From Siccibacter colletis (GTDB lineage Bacteria; Pseudomonadota; Gammaproteobacteria; Enterobacterales; Enterobacteriaceae), in the NCBI RefSeq assembly GCF_000696575.1, contig NZ_JMSQ01000005.1:226120-290119 (forward strand): a stretch of 64,000 nt of DNA, read 5' to 3'. This document shows, piece after piece, positions 16,788-26,546 of this stretch (position 1 is the first letter of the stretch; the number at the start of each line of letters is the position of its first letter). The position numbers and the translations under genes were made by a program. Under the pieces are notes generated by a model. It saw nothing but the letters and a program-made list of their open reading frames with translations. It ran no database searches and was not told the DNA's origin.

Positions 16788-18905
16788 TTATTCCTTCCCG
16801 GCATGGGTAACGAGCCAGCAGTTATGGATCTGGCGATTGCGGGCAAAATCGGGTGACAGGGTTTTCTGGGTGATCTCCTGAGCGCTAAGGCCCAGCGCCG
16901 CCATACCTTCATGATCGAGTTTGAAGCCGCGCTTGTTGTTGGAGAACATAATGGTGCCGCCGCGTTTCAGCAGACGTTTCAGATCGCGCATCAGCGTCAG
17001 GTGATCGCGCTGCACGTCGAACGAGTCTTCCATACGCTTGGAGTTAGAGAAGGTCGGCGGATCGATAAAGATCAGATCGAACTGCTCGGTGGACTCACGC
17101 AGCCAGCCGAGGCAGTCGGCCTGGATCAGGCGGTGCGCGCGGCCGCTCAGGCCGTTAAGACGCAGGTTGCGCTCGGCCCACTCCAGGTAGGTGCGCGACA
17201 TATCCACGGTCGTGGTGCTGTTGGCCCCGCCCAGCCCGGCGTGCACGCTGGCGCTGCCGGTGTAGGAGAAGAGGTTGAGGAAATCTTTCCCTTTGCTCAT
17301 CTCGCCGAGCATGCGGCGCGCGATGCGATGGTCAAGGAACAGGCCGGTATCGAGATAATCAGTGAGGTTGACCCACAGGCGCGCGTCATATTCACGCACT
17401 TCCATAAACTCGCCCTTCTCGCCCATCTTCTGATACTGGCTGCTGCCTTTCTGGCGCTCGCGGGTTTTCAGTACCAGCTTATTGGTCGGCAGGTTCAGCA
17501 CTGACAGGGTGGCGGCAATGATATCGAACAGGCGCTGACGCGCTTTTGCCGGATCGACGGTTTTCGGCGGAGCATACTCCTGAACAACCACCCAGTCGGC
17601 GTAGCGATCCACCGCCACGTTATATTCCGGCAGATCGGCGTCGTACAGGCGGTAGCACTCAATGCCCTCCTGACGCGCCCACTTGTCGAGCTTCTTAATA
17701 TTTTTGCGCAGGCGTTTGGCGTAGTCTTCCGCCAGCTGGCCCGGCACCGCGCCGCTGGTGTTTTCCGCCAGCTGATAGTTTTTCTGTACGCAGTCGAGCG
17801 GGCCGTTTTTCGCTTTGAACTGGCGGTCGGCGCGCAGCTGCAGACAGCTCAGCAGTTCCGGTGAGGCGCTGAACAGCGACAGGTTCCAGCCGCCAAACTG
17901 GCTTTTCATAATGCGGCCAAGAATGCTGTGCAGCGCGATCAGCGCCGGTTCGCTCTCCAGACGCTCGCCGTAAGGCGGGTTGCTGATGACGGTGCCATGC
18001 GGGCCTTCCGGCTGCGGGTTGCGCAGGTTTGCCACATCGCTCACCGCGAAGGTAATCACGTCACCCAGGCCGGCGCGTCGGGCGTTAGTGCGCGCGCGCT
18101 CGATGACGCGGGCATCATTATCTGAACCGTAGAAGCGGCCCTGATAGCCGCTCAGACCGCGGCGAGCGCGCAGCTGGGCTTCCGTTTTCACGCTCTTCCA
18201 CAGGGTTTCATCGTGCTGTGCCCAGCCGTTAAAGCCCCAGTGGGTGCGGTGCAGGCCCGGCGCGCGATCGGTGGCGAGCATTGCCGCTTCAATCAGCAGC
18301 GTACCGGAGCCACACATCGGATCGAGCAGCGGCGTACCCGCTTCCCAGCCAGAGCGCATTACGATGGCGGCGGCGAGGTTCTCTTTGATCGGTGCCTGGC
18401 CGGTACGATCGCGGTAGCCACGCTGATGCAGACCTTCACCGCTGAGATCGATGGCGATGCTGGCGGTATCTTTGTTCAGCCAGACGTTAATGCGCAGATC
18501 CGGCATCTCGCGATCGACGTTCGGACGCGGCAGGTTTTTACGGGTAAAGGCGTCAACGATGGCGTCCTTGACCTTCAGCGCGCCGTACTGGCTGTTGCGG
18601 ATGGTGTCGTTCAGGCCGCTGAAGTGCACCGCGAAGGTGGCATCCGGGGCAAAGAGTTCGGTCCAGTTAATGGCCTGCACGCCGAGGTAGAGGTCAAGAT
18701 CGCTGTAGACCTTGCATTCGCTCAGCGGCATTAAGATTCGTGACGCAAGCCGGCTCCACATCAGGCTCTGGTAGAGCAGGTGCGCATCACCTTCAAAATG
18801 CACACCCCCCTGAACTACCTGGCACTGGCTGGCGCCCAGGGTTTCAAGTTCAGTTTTTAGCAGCTCTTCCAGGCCACGGGCAGTACTGGCAAACAGAGAA
18901 ATCAT
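16788..18905 (-). CDS. rlmL: Bifunctional 23S rRNA methyltransferase RlmKL
   Basis: A 705-residue fusion enzyme. A THUMP RNA-binding domain lies in the first 160 residues. The RlmL half (N2-methylguanosine at position 2445) has [14 protein letters not shown] and the catalytic SNPPYGERL. The RlmK half (N7-methylguanosine at 2069) has [16 protein letters not shown] and a cofactor loop [15 protein letters not shown]. The fused form and its length are as in E. coli. It is the first gene of an rlmKL-uup (possibly pqi) transcription unit and is divergent from ycbX. Confidence 0.97.
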   Translation of the reverse strand: MISLFASTARGLEELLKTELETLGASQCQVVQGGVHFEGDAHLLYQSLMWSRLASRILMPLSECKVYSDLDLYLGVQAINWTELFAPDATFAVHFSGLNDTIRNSQYGALKVKDAIVDAFTRKNLPRPNVDREMPDLRINVWLNKDTASIAIDLSGEGLHQRGYRDRTGQAPIKENLAAAIVMRSGWEAGTPLLDPMCGSGTLLIEAAMLATDRAPGLHRTHWGFNGWAQHDETLWKSVKTEAQLRARRGLSGYQGRFYGSDNDARVIERARTNARRAGLGDVITFAVSDVANLRNPQPEGPHGTVISNPPYGERLESEPALIALHSILGRIMKSQFGGWNLSLFSASPELLSCLQLRADRQFKAKNGPLDCVQKNYQLAENTSGAVPGQLAEDYAKRLRKNIKKLDKWARQEGIECYRLYDADLPEYNVAVDRYADWVVVQEYAPPKTVDPAKARQRLFDIIAATLSVLNLPTNKLVLKTRERQKGSSQYQKMGEKGEFMEVREYDARLWVNLTDYLDTGLFLDHRIARRMLGEMSKGKDFLNLFSYTGSASVHAGLGGANSTTTVDMSRTYLEWAERNLRLNGLSGRAHRLIQADCLGWLRESTEQFDLIFIDPPTFSNSKRMEDSFDVQRDHLTLMRDLKRLLKRGGTIMFSNNKRGFKLDHEGMAALGLSAQEITQKTLSPDFARNRQIHNCWLVTHAGKE

Positions 18906-19007
18906 ATCGTCACTTACTTAGATAAAGAAAATTGTTGCGCATTATAGCTAATCCGCAACGCATGTCATAAAGTTGCCCCGCTTATTTCATTCTGCACGGA
19001 GGCCGCA

Positions 19008-20117
19008 GTGCTCACTCTGACTCGTCTTTATGTCCATCCTGTTAAATCCATGCGCGGAATTCAGCAATCTCACGCCCTGGCGACGGAGAGCGGCTTCGCG
19101 TTCGATCGAATTTTTATGGTGACGGAAACCGATGGCACCTTTATTACCGCCCGTCAGCATCCGCAGATGGTGCTGTTCACCCCGGCACCGCTGCACGATG
19201 GTCTGCACCTCACAGCCCCGGATGGCAGCAGCGCCATCGTGCGCTTTGCCGACTTTGATGCCAGCGGCGCGCCCACCGAGGTGTGGGGCAACCATTTCAC
19301 CGCGCTGATTGCCCCTGAGGCCATTAACCGCTGGCTGAGCGGCTTCTTTGGTCGCGACGTCCAGCTGCGCTGGGTCGGGCCGGAACTGACGCGCCGGGTC
19401 AAGAACCATGCGGCGGTGCCGCTCTCCTTCGCCGACGGCTATCCCTATCTGCTGACCAGCGAGGCCTCGCTGCGTGATTTACAAAACCGCTGCCCCGCGG
19501 GCGTACGCATGGATCAGTTCCGCCCGAATCTGGTGGTGTCCGGGGCCAGCGCCTGGGACGAAGATACCTGGCAGACGGTGCGTATCGGCGAGGTGACTTT
19601 TGACGTGGTGAAACCGTGCAGCCGCTGTATCTTCACCACCGTCAGTCCCGAGAAGGGCCGCAAGCACCCGTCCGGCGAGCCGCTGGCCACGCTGCAGCGT
19701 TTTCGTACCGCTCAGGATAACGGCGACGTCGATTTCGGGCTTAACCTGATCGCCCGGGCAAGCGGCGTTATCCGCAGCGGCGATAGCGTGGAGGTGCTGG
19801 CGCGTAAACCGGCGCGTCTCTACGGGGCCGGCCCGGAAAGTGAAGCCATGGAGGTGGAAGCGCAGCCGGAAAGCGCGCTTGAAATCGCCTGGCAGAGCCA
19901 GACCTTCCGCGGTAATAATCAGCAGGTGCTGCTGGAGCAGCTGGAGCAACAGGGCATTCGCATCCCCTACTCCTGCCGCGCGGGCATCTGCGGTAGCTGT
20001 CGCGTGCGATTAGTTGAAGGGGAAGTGACGCCGCTCAAGCAGAGCGCCATCAGAGATGACGGCACCATTCTGACCTGCAGCTGTATTCCGGCGGGAAATA
20101 TTCGTTTAGACGCCTAG
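19008..20117 (+). CDS. ycbX: MOSC and ferredoxin fusion protein YcbX
   Basis: A 369-residue molybdenum-cofactor protein that detoxifies N-hydroxylated base analogues in E. coli. An N-terminal MOSC barrel domain (residues to about 75) and the MOSC domain itself (about 110-270, with [13 protein letters not shown] carrying the likely cofactor cysteine) are followed by a 2Fe-2S ferredoxin domain with [11 protein letters not shown] and a late CSC. The start is GTG at 19008, placed nine bases after GGAGG; no ATG in frame fits the family start. It converges on zapC with four bases between the stops. Confidence 0.93.
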   Translation: MLTLTRLYVHPVKSMRGIQQSHALATESGFAFDRIFMVTETDGTFITARQHPQMVLFTPAPLHDGLHLTAPDGSSAIVRFADFDASGAPTEVWGNHFTALIAPEAINRWLSGFFGRDVQLRWVGPELTRRVKNHAAVPLSFADGYPYLLTSEASLRDLQNRCPAGVRMDQFRPNLVVSGASAWDEDTWQTVRIGEVTFDVVKPCSRCIFTTVSPEKGRKHPSGEPLATLQRFRTAQDNGDVDFGLNLIARASGVIRSGDSVEVLARKPARLYGAGPESEAMEVEAQPESALEIAWQSQTFRGNNQQVLLEQLEQQGIRIPYSCRAGICGSCRVRLVEGEVTPLKQSAIRDDGTILTCSCIPAGNIRLDA

Positions 20118-20121
20118 TACG

Positions 20122-20664
20122 TCAGACGGCCTGGTCGAGCGCCACGCGCTCGACGTCAGCTAACGGGCGCAGGCGGTCGTTCATGATTTTAATCGCGTCG
20201 CCAAGCTGCATGTTGCGCCCGGCCAGCGTCAGTTCCGGCTGGGCAACCAGACAGAGCGTGGCGTTATCGCCCGCTTCCACCACCAGCAAATTCACCTGTT
20301 CGAGATTATCGCTCAACCATACCGCGGCACCGTCAGCGCAGGCGGGCTGCCAGTAGCCGTCATGAGAGGTAAAGTGCCAGCTTTTCGGCATCTGCGGTTT
20401 CAGGAAGCGAATCGCCACCAGCGCATTCAGCACCAGTTCCGCGCGCTGGGCGTGGCTTAGTGCCATCTCGCGGCAGCGCTCATCGAACGCATAGTAAAGC
20501 GCCGCGTCGTCCACGCAAAAACCTGATGGATTGAAGGCATCCGGCGTGAGCATTTTTCGGGCGAAGCGCGAGCGAAACACCATACCATTGGCCAGATCGA
20601 GCATCATACGATCGTGCTCTTCATCAAAATACCAGCGCCAATTATCGTCCGGTTTTATTCGCAT
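20122..20664 (-). CDS. zapC: Cell division protein ZapC
   Basis: ZapC stabilises FtsZ bundles at the division ring. The product is 180 residues, equal to the E. coli protein, and begins [21 protein letters not shown] place the start at 20664 after a GGAGAG ribosome site. The frame is open 22 codons further upstream without a second ribosome site. The core [36 protein letters not shown] and the C-terminal [12 protein letters not shown] are conserved. Confidence 0.95.
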   Translation of the reverse strand: MRIKPDDNWRWYFDEEHDRMMLDLANGMVFRSRFARKMLTPDAFNPSGFCVDDAALYYAFDERCREMALSHAQRAELVLNALVAIRFLKPQMPKSWHFTSHDGYWQPACADGAAVWLSDNLEQVNLLVVEAGDNATLCLVAQPELTLAGRNMQLGDAIKIMNDRLRPLADVERVALDQAV

Positions 20665-20940
20665 TACATTCTCTCCGCCACCCAATCGCCGACTAATTAT
20701 CGTCCCTGTCGCCGTTTCGTTTACTGCCAAAATAAGAAAAGCGCAATATGTTCAAATTTGCAACATCAGCGGAATATAAAACAACCAGATATAAAAATAA
20801 AGCACTCAGCAGCCTGAGTGATAATTCAGGCAGCAAATCGTTATTTTTGCACCAATAACGAAGCGGTAAATTTACAAACCGGTAAATAAATGTAACGGAA
20901 AGCGGATAAAAAGCAGGCGGGAGAAAATTTACGTTAAGGA
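20665..20940. other. AT-rich gap upstream of zapC, with two competing hairpins
   Basis: No gene I can support. The stretch is distinctly AT-rich compared with its surroundings and probably holds the zapC promoter. Two overlapping inverted repeats are present: CTCAG-CAGC-CTGAG (20805-20818) and GCCTGA-N8-TCAGGC (20812-20831); they share bases and cannot form together. A 97-codon frame (20693-20986, TTG start) crosses the pyrD terminator and is not taken as a gene. Confidence 0.6.
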
Positions 20941-20962
20941 TATAAACGGCCCGCACGGGCCG
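20941..20962 (-). terminator. pyrD terminator
   Basis: Perfect GC stem CGGCCCG-CA-CGGGCCG (20947-20962) followed on the minus strand by TTTATA, 28 bases after the pyrD stop. The T tract is short. Confidence 0.75.
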
Positions 20963-20989
20963 AATATCATTGCTGGAGGCGGGCAAATA

Positions 20990-22000
20990 TCAGAGGTAGG
21001 TGACGATCTCTTTTACCAGCGGCGGCCCTTTATAAATGAAGCCGGAATAGATCTGCACCAGACTCGCGCCGGCGGCCATTTTCTCCCGCGCGGCCATCAC
21101 CGAGTCAATTCCCCCTACGCCAATAATGGGTAAGCGGCCGGCTAATTCGCCAGCGAGCCGGCGAATAATCTCGGTGCTTTTTAGCTGCAGCGGACGCCCG
21201 CTCAGCCCACCGGTTTCACTGGCATAATTCATCCCTTCCACCAGTGAGCGATCGAGGGTGGTATTGGTGGCAATAACGCCTTCAATATTATGTCGGACGA
21301 GGCTATCTGCCACCTGGATCAATTCTTCTTCGCTTAGATCCGGGGCGATCTTCACCGCGACGGGCACATATTTATGATGCTTTTCTGCCAGCGCCTGCTG
21401 TTTATTTTTAATGGCCATCAGCAGATCGTCCAGCGCGTCACCATATTGCAGGGTGCGTAACCCCGGCGTGTTAGGCGACGATATATTGATGGCAATATAA
21501 CCGGCATAGGCATAGACCTTATCCATACAGAGCAGATAGTCATCCTTGCCCTGCTCCACCGGCGTATCTTTATTCTTGCCGATATTGATCCCCAGCACCC
21601 CGTCGAAATGGGCTTTTTTAACGTTCTCAACCAGGTTGTCGACGCCGAGGTTATTGAAGCCCATGCGGTTGATCAGCCCTTCAGCCGCCACCAGCCGGAA
21701 AATGCGCGGCTTGTCGTTACCCGGCTGCGGACGCGGCGTCACGGTACCGATCTCAATCGATCCAAACCCCATCGCAGCAAACGCGTCGATGCACTCGCCG
21801 TTTTTATCGAGGCCTGCTGCAAGGCCAAGCGGATTTTTAAAATTCAGCCCCATGCAGGTCACCGGCTTAGCGGGAACCTTCTGGCGCACCAGAAACTCCA
21901 GCGGGGTGCCGGTAACACGACGAAGCTGCGAAAACGTCATTTCATGCGCGCGCTCGGGGTCGAGCTGGAAAAGGGCTTTACGAACGAAGGGGTAGTACAT
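20990..22000 (-). CDS. pyrD: Dihydroorotate dehydrogenase (quinone, class 2)
   Basis: PyrD oxidises dihydroorotate to orotate with FMN and membrane quinone in pyrimidine synthesis. The 336-residue product has the N-terminal amphipathic helices of class 2 enzymes ([23 protein letters not shown]). It also has the FMN-binding core with [10 protein letters not shown], the catalytic serine in [10 protein letters not shown], and GVGGI near the C-terminus. I use ATG 22000, after GGAGAG, which matches the E. coli start, not the ATG at 22027. A PurR-like box lies about 100 bases upstream. Confidence 0.97.
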   Translation of the reverse strand: MYYPFVRKALFQLDPERAHEMTFSQLRRVTGTPLEFLVRQKVPAKPVTCMGLNFKNPLGLAAGLDKNGECIDAFAAMGFGSIEIGTVTPRPQPGNDKPRIFRLVAAEGLINRMGFNNLGVDNLVENVKKAHFDGVLGINIGKNKDTPVEQGKDDYLLCMDKVYAYAGYIAINISSPNTPGLRTLQYGDALDDLLMAIKNKQQALAEKHHKYVPVAVKIAPDLSEEELIQVADSLVRHNIEGVIATNTTLDRSLVEGMNYASETGGLSGRPLQLKSTEIIRRLAGELAGRLPIIGVGGIDSVMAAREKMAAGASLVQIYSGFIYKGPPLVKEIVTYL

Positions 22001-22095
22001 GAACTCTCCTGGATTCCCGGTGTGCAAACCGGGGCGGTATTATCAGCGATCTCACGCCCGAAGGGAATTGACTCAGGGCAAAAAACGCCCCCACA

Positions 22096-22111
22096 AAGCA
22101 AACGTTTTCCT
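22096..22111. promoter_or_regulatory. PurR box upstream of pyrD
   Basis: AAGCAAACGTTTTCCT agrees with the PurR consensus ACGCAAACGTTTTCGT at 14 of 16 positions and has the invariant central CAAACGTTTTC. pyrD is a PurR target in E. coli. Confidence 0.75.
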
Positions 22112-22248
22112 CCCCGACCACCACTTATTCAAAATCCGGCATAAAAACGCCAGATAAATCATTTAGTGGAACCCCGCGCCTCTGCCAGGATAACTCAAAT
22201 TGTTATCAATGTGTTTCATATGCGAACTTTTGGTTATAAGGAGCCGCC

Positions 22249-22821
22249 ATGCGCGTTATTACACTGGCGGGGAGCCCGCGCTTCCCCTCCCGCTCCAGCG
22301 CCCTGCTGGAATATGCCCGGGATAAGCTCAGCGCCCGCGATATTGAGGTGTGCCACTGGCATCTGCAAAATTTCGCGCCGGAGGATCTGCTTCATGCCCG
22401 CTTCGACAGTCCGGCCCTGCTCGCGCTTATTGAGCAGCTCGAGGACGCCGACGGACTTATCGTCGCGACGCCCATCTATAAAGCGTCCTTTTCCGGAGCG
22501 CTAAAAACCCTGCTCGATCTGCTCCCTGAACGCGCCCTGCAAAATAAAGTGGTGCTGCCGCTGGCTACCGGCGGCACGGTCGCCCATCTGCTGGCGGTGG
22601 ATTACGCCCTGAAACCGGTCCTCAATGCGCTGAAAGCGCAGGAGATCCTGCATGGGGTCTACGCCGATGACAGCCAGATCGCCGATTACCAGCACAAGCC
22701 GGCGTTTACGCCGTCTCTCCAGCTGCGCCTCGATAACGCGCTGGAAACCTTCTGGCAGGCGCTGCACCGCCCGCAAGCTGTTATTCCGTCCCTGACAACG
22801 CAAGGAGCCGTCCATGTTTAG
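22249..22821 (+). CDS. ssuE: NADPH-dependent FMN reductase SsuE
   Basis: SsuE supplies reduced FMN to the monooxygenase SsuD during use of alkanesulfonates as sulfur source. The 190-residue flavodoxin-like protein begins MRVITLAGSPRFPSRSSALL, with the phosphate-binding loop GSPRFPSRS. It also has DGLIVATPIYKASFSGALKTLLDLLP and LPLATGGTVAHLLAVDYAL. The ATG follows AAGGAG. It opens the ssuEADCB operon and overlaps ssuA by eight bases. The operon starts directly beside pyrD, without the fimbrial cluster found between them in E. coli K-12. Control by Cbl/CysB is expected from E. coli but I could not mark a site. Confidence 0.95.
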   Translation: MRVITLAGSPRFPSRSSALLEYARDKLSARDIEVCHWHLQNFAPEDLLHARFDSPALLALIEQLEDADGLIVATPIYKASFSGALKTLLDLLPERALQNKVVLPLATGGTVAHLLAVDYALKPVLNALKAQEILHGVYADDSQIADYQHKPAFTPSLQLRLDNALETFWQALHRPQAVIPSLTTQGAVHV

Positions 22822-23791
22822 TTCCCTTTCACGCCGGGCTGTCGGGCTGGCGCTTGGTGCCCTTTTGGGCGTTAGTACCCTAAGCCAGGCCGCTGAATCG
22901 GCGGCCCCCGAGGCGCTGCGCATCGGCTACCAGAAAGGCAGCGTCAGCATGGTGCTGGCGAAAAGCCATAAATTCCTCGAACAGCGCTACCCCAACACCC
23001 GCATCACCTGGGTCGAGTTCCCGGCCGGGCCGCAGATGCTGGAAGCGCTGAACGTCGGCAGCATTGATGTCGGCAGCACCGGGGATATTCCGCCGATCTT
23101 TGCCCAGGCGGCAGGCGCGGACCTGGTGTATATCGGCTCCGAACCGGCGAAACCGAAAGCCGAAGTGATTCTGGTGCCGGAGAACAGCGCGCTGAAAAAT
23201 GTCGCCGATCTGAAAGGCAAAAAGGTTGCGTTCCAGAAAGGCTCCAGCTCCCACAACCTGGTGCTGCGCGCCCTTCAGCAGGCCGGGCTGACCTTTAAGG
23301 ATATTCAGCCGATTTATCTGTCGCCGGCCGATGCCCGCGCCGCCTTCCAGCAGGGCAACGTCGATGCCTGGGCCATCTGGGACCCGTACTACTCCGCAGC
23401 TCTGCTGCACGGCGGCGTGCGGGTGCTGAAGGACGGTGAAGGACTTAAGCAGACCGGCTCCTTCTATTTAGCCGCGCGCCCTTACGCTGAGGCCAACGGC
23501 GATTTACTGCTCGGGGTACTGAAAACCTTCAGCGATGCCGATGCCCTGACCCTTTCACAGCGTCAGCAGAGCATCACGTTGCTGGCGACCAGCATGGGGC
23601 TGCCGGAAAAGGTGATCGCCACCTATCTCGATCATCGACCGCCGACATCGATTACCCCGGTAAATGAAGAAACCACCGCGCGTCAGCAGCAAACCGCCGA
23701 TCTGTTCTACGAGAACCGCCTGGTGCCGAAGCAGCTCGACATCCGCGACCGCATCTGGCACCCCACCCTCACGAAAGGAGCGAAATCATGA
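22814..23791 (+). CDS. ssuA: Aliphatic sulfonate-binding periplasmic protein SsuA
   Basis: A 325-residue substrate-binding protein of an ABC importer. The signal peptide [20 protein letters not shown] continues to STLSQA, with likely cleavage before AE. The mature part has the sulfonate/nitrate-binding family pattern: [44 protein letters not shown] and [15 protein letters not shown]. It delivers alkanesulfonates to SsuBC. The start overlaps ssuE and the stop overlaps ssuD (ATGA at 23788-23791), so the operon is translationally coupled. Confidence 0.95.
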   Translation: MFSSLSRRAVGLALGALLGVSTLSQAAESAAPEALRIGYQKGSVSMVLAKSHKFLEQRYPNTRITWVEFPAGPQMLEALNVGSIDVGSTGDIPPIFAQAAGADLVYIGSEPAKPKAEVILVPENSALKNVADLKGKKVAFQKGSSSHNLVLRALQQAGLTFKDIQPIYLSPADARAAFQQGNVDAWAIWDPYYSAALLHGGVRVLKDGEGLKQTGSFYLAARPYAEANGDLLLGVLKTFSDADALTLSQRQQSITLLATSMGLPEKVIATYLDHRPPTSITPVNEETTARQQQTADLFYENRLVPKQLDIRDRIWHPTLTKGAKS

Positions 23792-24933
23792 GTCTGAATC
23801 TGTTCTGGTTTTTACCGACCCACGGCGACGGCCACTATCTGGGCAGCGATGAGGGCGCACGCCCGGTGGATCACAGTTACCTGCAGCAGATTGCGCAGAC
23901 CGCGGATCGCTTTGGTTTTACCGGCGTGCTGATCCCGACCGGGCGCTCCTGCGAGGATGCCTGGCTGGTGGCCGCTTCTCTGATCCCGGTGACACAGCGA
24001 CTGAAGTTCCTTGTAGCCCTTCGACCCAGCGTGATTTCCCCCACCGTGGCGGCGCGCCAGGCGGCGACGCTGGATCGCCTCTCGAATGGCCGCGCGCTGT
24101 TCAACCTGGTCACCGGCAGCGATCCGCAGGAGCTGGCTGCCGACGGCGTGTTCCTCGACCATACCGAGCGCTACGAGGCGTCGGCGGAATTTACCCGCGT
24201 CTGGCGTCGCCTGCTGGAAGGCGAGACGGTGGACTTTGACGGCAAGCATATTCAGGTGCGCGGCGCGAAGCTGCTGTTCCCGCCGGTGCAGCAGCCGCGG
24301 CCGCCGCTCTACTTTGGCGGATCGTCGGACGTGGCGCAGGATCTGGCCGCTGAGCAGGTCGATCTGTACCTCACCTGGGGCGAGCCGCCGGCGCTGGTGA
24401 AAGAAAAAATCGCCCAGGTGCGGGCCAAAGCCGCCGCCCACGGGCGCAAGGTCCGCTTCGGTATTCGCCTGCACGTTATCGTGCGTGAAACCACCGAAGA
24501 GGCGTGGCAGGCCGCGGATCGGCTTATCTCGCATCTTGATGACGACACCATCGCCAAAGCGCAGGCGGCGTTCGCCCGCCAGGACTCGGTCGGTCAGCAG
24601 CGTATGGCGGCCCTGCATAACGGCAGCCGTGAAGGGCTGGAGATTGCGCCGAACCTGTGGGCCGGGGTCGGCCTGGTGCGCGGCGGTGCGGGCACGGCGC
24701 TGGTGGGCGACGGCCCCACCGTGGCGGCACGCATCAATGAGTATGCCGATCTCGGCATCGACAGCTTTATCCTTTCCGGTTATCCGCATCTGGAAGAGGC
24801 TTGGCGCGTCGGCGAACTGCTGTTCCCGCATCTGGATGTCGCTATCCCGGACGTGCCGCAGTCACAGCCGTTGAAGGCGCAGGGCGAAGCGGTGGCAAAC
24901 GAGTTTATTCCGCGCAACGTGGCGCAGAGTTAA
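23788..24933 (+). CDS. ssuD: FMNH2-dependent alkanesulfonate monooxygenase SsuD
   Basis: SsuD cleaves C1-substituted alkanesulfonates to aldehyde and sulfite with reduced FMN from SsuE. The 381-residue product has the bacterial luciferase-like TIM-barrel fold, with [14 protein letters not shown] at the start, RCSEDAW-like [15 protein letters not shown], and [15 protein letters not shown]. The C-terminal part includes the conserved [20 protein letters not shown]. Length is that of the E. coli enzyme. It lies nine bases before ssuC. Confidence 0.96.
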   Translation: MSLNLFWFLPTHGDGHYLGSDEGARPVDHSYLQQIAQTADRFGFTGVLIPTGRSCEDAWLVAASLIPVTQRLKFLVALRPSVISPTVAARQAATLDRLSNGRALFNLVTGSDPQELAADGVFLDHTERYEASAEFTRVWRRLLEGETVDFDGKHIQVRGAKLLFPPVQQPRPPLYFGGSSDVAQDLAAEQVDLYLTWGEPPALVKEKIAQVRAKAAAHGRKVRFGIRLHVIVRETTEEAWQAADRLISHLDDDTIAKAQAAFARQDSVGQQRMAALHNGSREGLEIAPNLWAGVGLVRGGAGTALVGDGPTVAARINEYADLGIDSFILSGYPHLEEAWRVGELLFPHLDVAIPDVPQSQPLKAQGEAVANEFIPRNVAQS

Positions 24934-24942
24934 GGAGGCGCT

Positions 24943-25734
24943 ATGTCACTTACCGCACGCCGGCTGCTGCAGCGCCTTGCGCCCTGGCTGCTTCCGCTGA
25001 CGATTATTGTCGTCTGGCAGGTCGCTTCTCAGACCGGCTGGCTGTCGACGCGCATCCTGCCCTCTCCGGAGGGCGTGGTGAAAGCGTTCTGGAGCCTGTC
25101 GGCCAGCGGCGAGCTGTGGCAGCACCTGACCATCAGTTCCTGGCGGGCGCTGATCGGCTTCTCGATTGGCGGCTCGCTCGGCCTGCTGCTGGGGCTTATC
25201 AGCGGCCTGTCGCGCTGGGGTGAGCGCCTGCTTGATACCTCGATTCAGATGCTGCGTAACGTGCCGCATCTGGCGCTGATCCCGCTGGTGATCCTCTGGT
25301 TCGGCATCGATGAGAGCGCGAAGATCTTTCTCGTGGCGCTGGGTACGCTGTTCCCGGTCTATATCAACACCTGGCACGGCATCCGCAATATCGATCGCGG
25401 CCTGCTGGAGATGGCGCGCAGCTATGGCCTGTCGGGTTTCAGCCTGTTTGTGCACGTCATCCTGCCCGGCGCGCTGCCGTCGATCATGGTCGGGGTGCGC
25501 TTCGCGCTGGGGCTGATGTGGCTGACGCTGATCGTCGCCGAAACCATCTCTGCCAACTCAGGCATTGGCTATCTGGCGATGAACGCCCGTGAATTTCTGC
25601 AAACCGATGTGGTGGTGGTCGCCATCATACTTTACGCCCTGCTCGGCAAGCTGGCGGACGTCAGCGCCCAGCTGCTGGAGCGTATCTGGCTGCGCTGGCA
25701 CCCGGCGTGGCAGAAGAAGGAGGAAGCCGCATGA
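24943..25734 (+). CDS. ssuC: Alkanesulfonate ABC transporter permease SsuC
   Basis: A 263-residue inner-membrane permease with about six hydrophobic helices. The permease signature for coupling to the ATPase appears as [26 protein letters not shown]. An AAGGAGG-type ribosome site lies just before the ATG. The stop overlaps the ssuB start as ATGA. It forms the channel of the importer with SsuB, fed by SsuA. Confidence 0.95.
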   Translation: MSLTARRLLQRLAPWLLPLTIIVVWQVASQTGWLSTRILPSPEGVVKAFWSLSASGELWQHLTISSWRALIGFSIGGSLGLLLGLISGLSRWGERLLDTSIQMLRNVPHLALIPLVILWFGIDESAKIFLVALGTLFPVYINTWHGIRNIDRGLLEMARSYGLSGFSLFVHVILPGALPSIMVGVRFALGLMWLTLIVAETISANSGIGYLAMNAREFLQTDVVVVAIILYALLGKLADVSAQLLERIWLRWHPAWQKKEEAA

Positions 25735-26498
25735 ATACAGCACGACTCACCCCTGGCACGCCGCTGCTGGTCAGCGGGGTCTCCAGACGCTACGGCAGTA
25801 AAACCGTGCTTGATTACCTTAACCTGCACATTCCCGCCGGACAGTTCGTGGCGGTGGTGGGCCGCAGCGGCTGCGGGAAAAGCACCCTGCTGCGCCTGCT
25901 GGCGGGGCTGGAAAATCCCAATCACGGCGAGCTGCTGGCGGGCAATACGCCCCTGCGCCAGACCCAGGACGATACCCGCCTGATGTTTCAGGATGCGCGC
26001 CTGCTGCCGTGGAAGAAAGTGATCGACAACGTGGGCCTCGGACTGAAAGGCAACTGGCGCCAGGACGCGCTCAACGCGCTGGCGGCAGTGGGGCTGGAAA
26101 ACCGCGCCGCCGAGTGGCCTGCTGCGCTATCCGGCGGGCAGAAGCAGCGCGTGGCGCTGGCTCGCGCGCTGATCCATCGCCCGCGTCTGCTGCTGCTGGA
26201 CGAACCGCTTGGCGCACTGGATGCGCTGACGCGCCTGGAGATGCAGGCGCTGATCGAATCCCTGTGGCTGGAGCACGGCTTTACCGTGCTGCTGGTCACG
26301 CACGATGTGAGCGAGGCGGTCGCGCTGGCGGATCGGGTGCTGCTGATAGAGGATGGACGGATCGGCCTGGATCTGACGGTGGACATCGCGCGCCCGCGTC
26401 GTCATGGCTCGGTGCGCCTGGCGGAGCTGGAGGCGGAAGTGCTGGATCGGGTGATGCGCAAGGCGCCGCAACCGGTGCGGGAAGTCAAAGCGGGATAA
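25731..26498 (+). CDS. ssuB: Alkanesulfonate ABC transporter ATPase SsuB
   Basis: A 255-residue ATPase that powers sulfonate import. It has Walker A GRSGCGKS (44-51), signature LSGGQ (133-137) and Walker B LLLLDEP (153-159), followed by the switch histidine in [12 protein letters not shown] start it at 25731 ([10 protein letters not shown]), overlapping the ssuC stop by four bases and matching the E. coli start; a longer ATG at 25707 would overlap ssuC more. It is the last ssu gene and ends next to the pepN terminator. Confidence 0.95.
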   Translation: MNTARLTPGTPLLVSGVSRRYGSKTVLDYLNLHIPAGQFVAVVGRSGCGKSTLLRLLAGLENPNHGELLAGNTPLRQTQDDTRLMFQDARLLPWKKVIDNVGLGLKGNWRQDALNALAAVGLENRAAEWPAALSGGQKQRVALARALIHRPRLLLLDEPLGALDALTRLEMQALIESLWLEHGFTVLLVTHDVSEAVALADRVLLIEDGRIGLDLTVDIARPRRHGSVRLAELEAEVLDRVMRKAPQPVREVKAG

Positions 26499-26525
26499 AA
26501 AAAAGCGGGTGCGCAATGCACCCGC
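26497..26525 (-). terminator. pepN terminator
   Basis: Stem GCGGGTGC (26505-26512) and GCACCCGC (26518-26525) followed on the minus strand by eight T. It lies immediately after the ssuB stop, so on the plus strand the A-run precedes the stem and termination of ssu is less certain. Confidence 0.88.
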
Positions 26526-26546
26526 CTATGAACCACCGGTGCCGGA

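Noticed and set aside
20693..20986. 97-codon hydrophobic frame between pyrD and zapC
   Set aside because: It needs a TTG start without a ribosome site and reads through the pyrD terminator hairpin.
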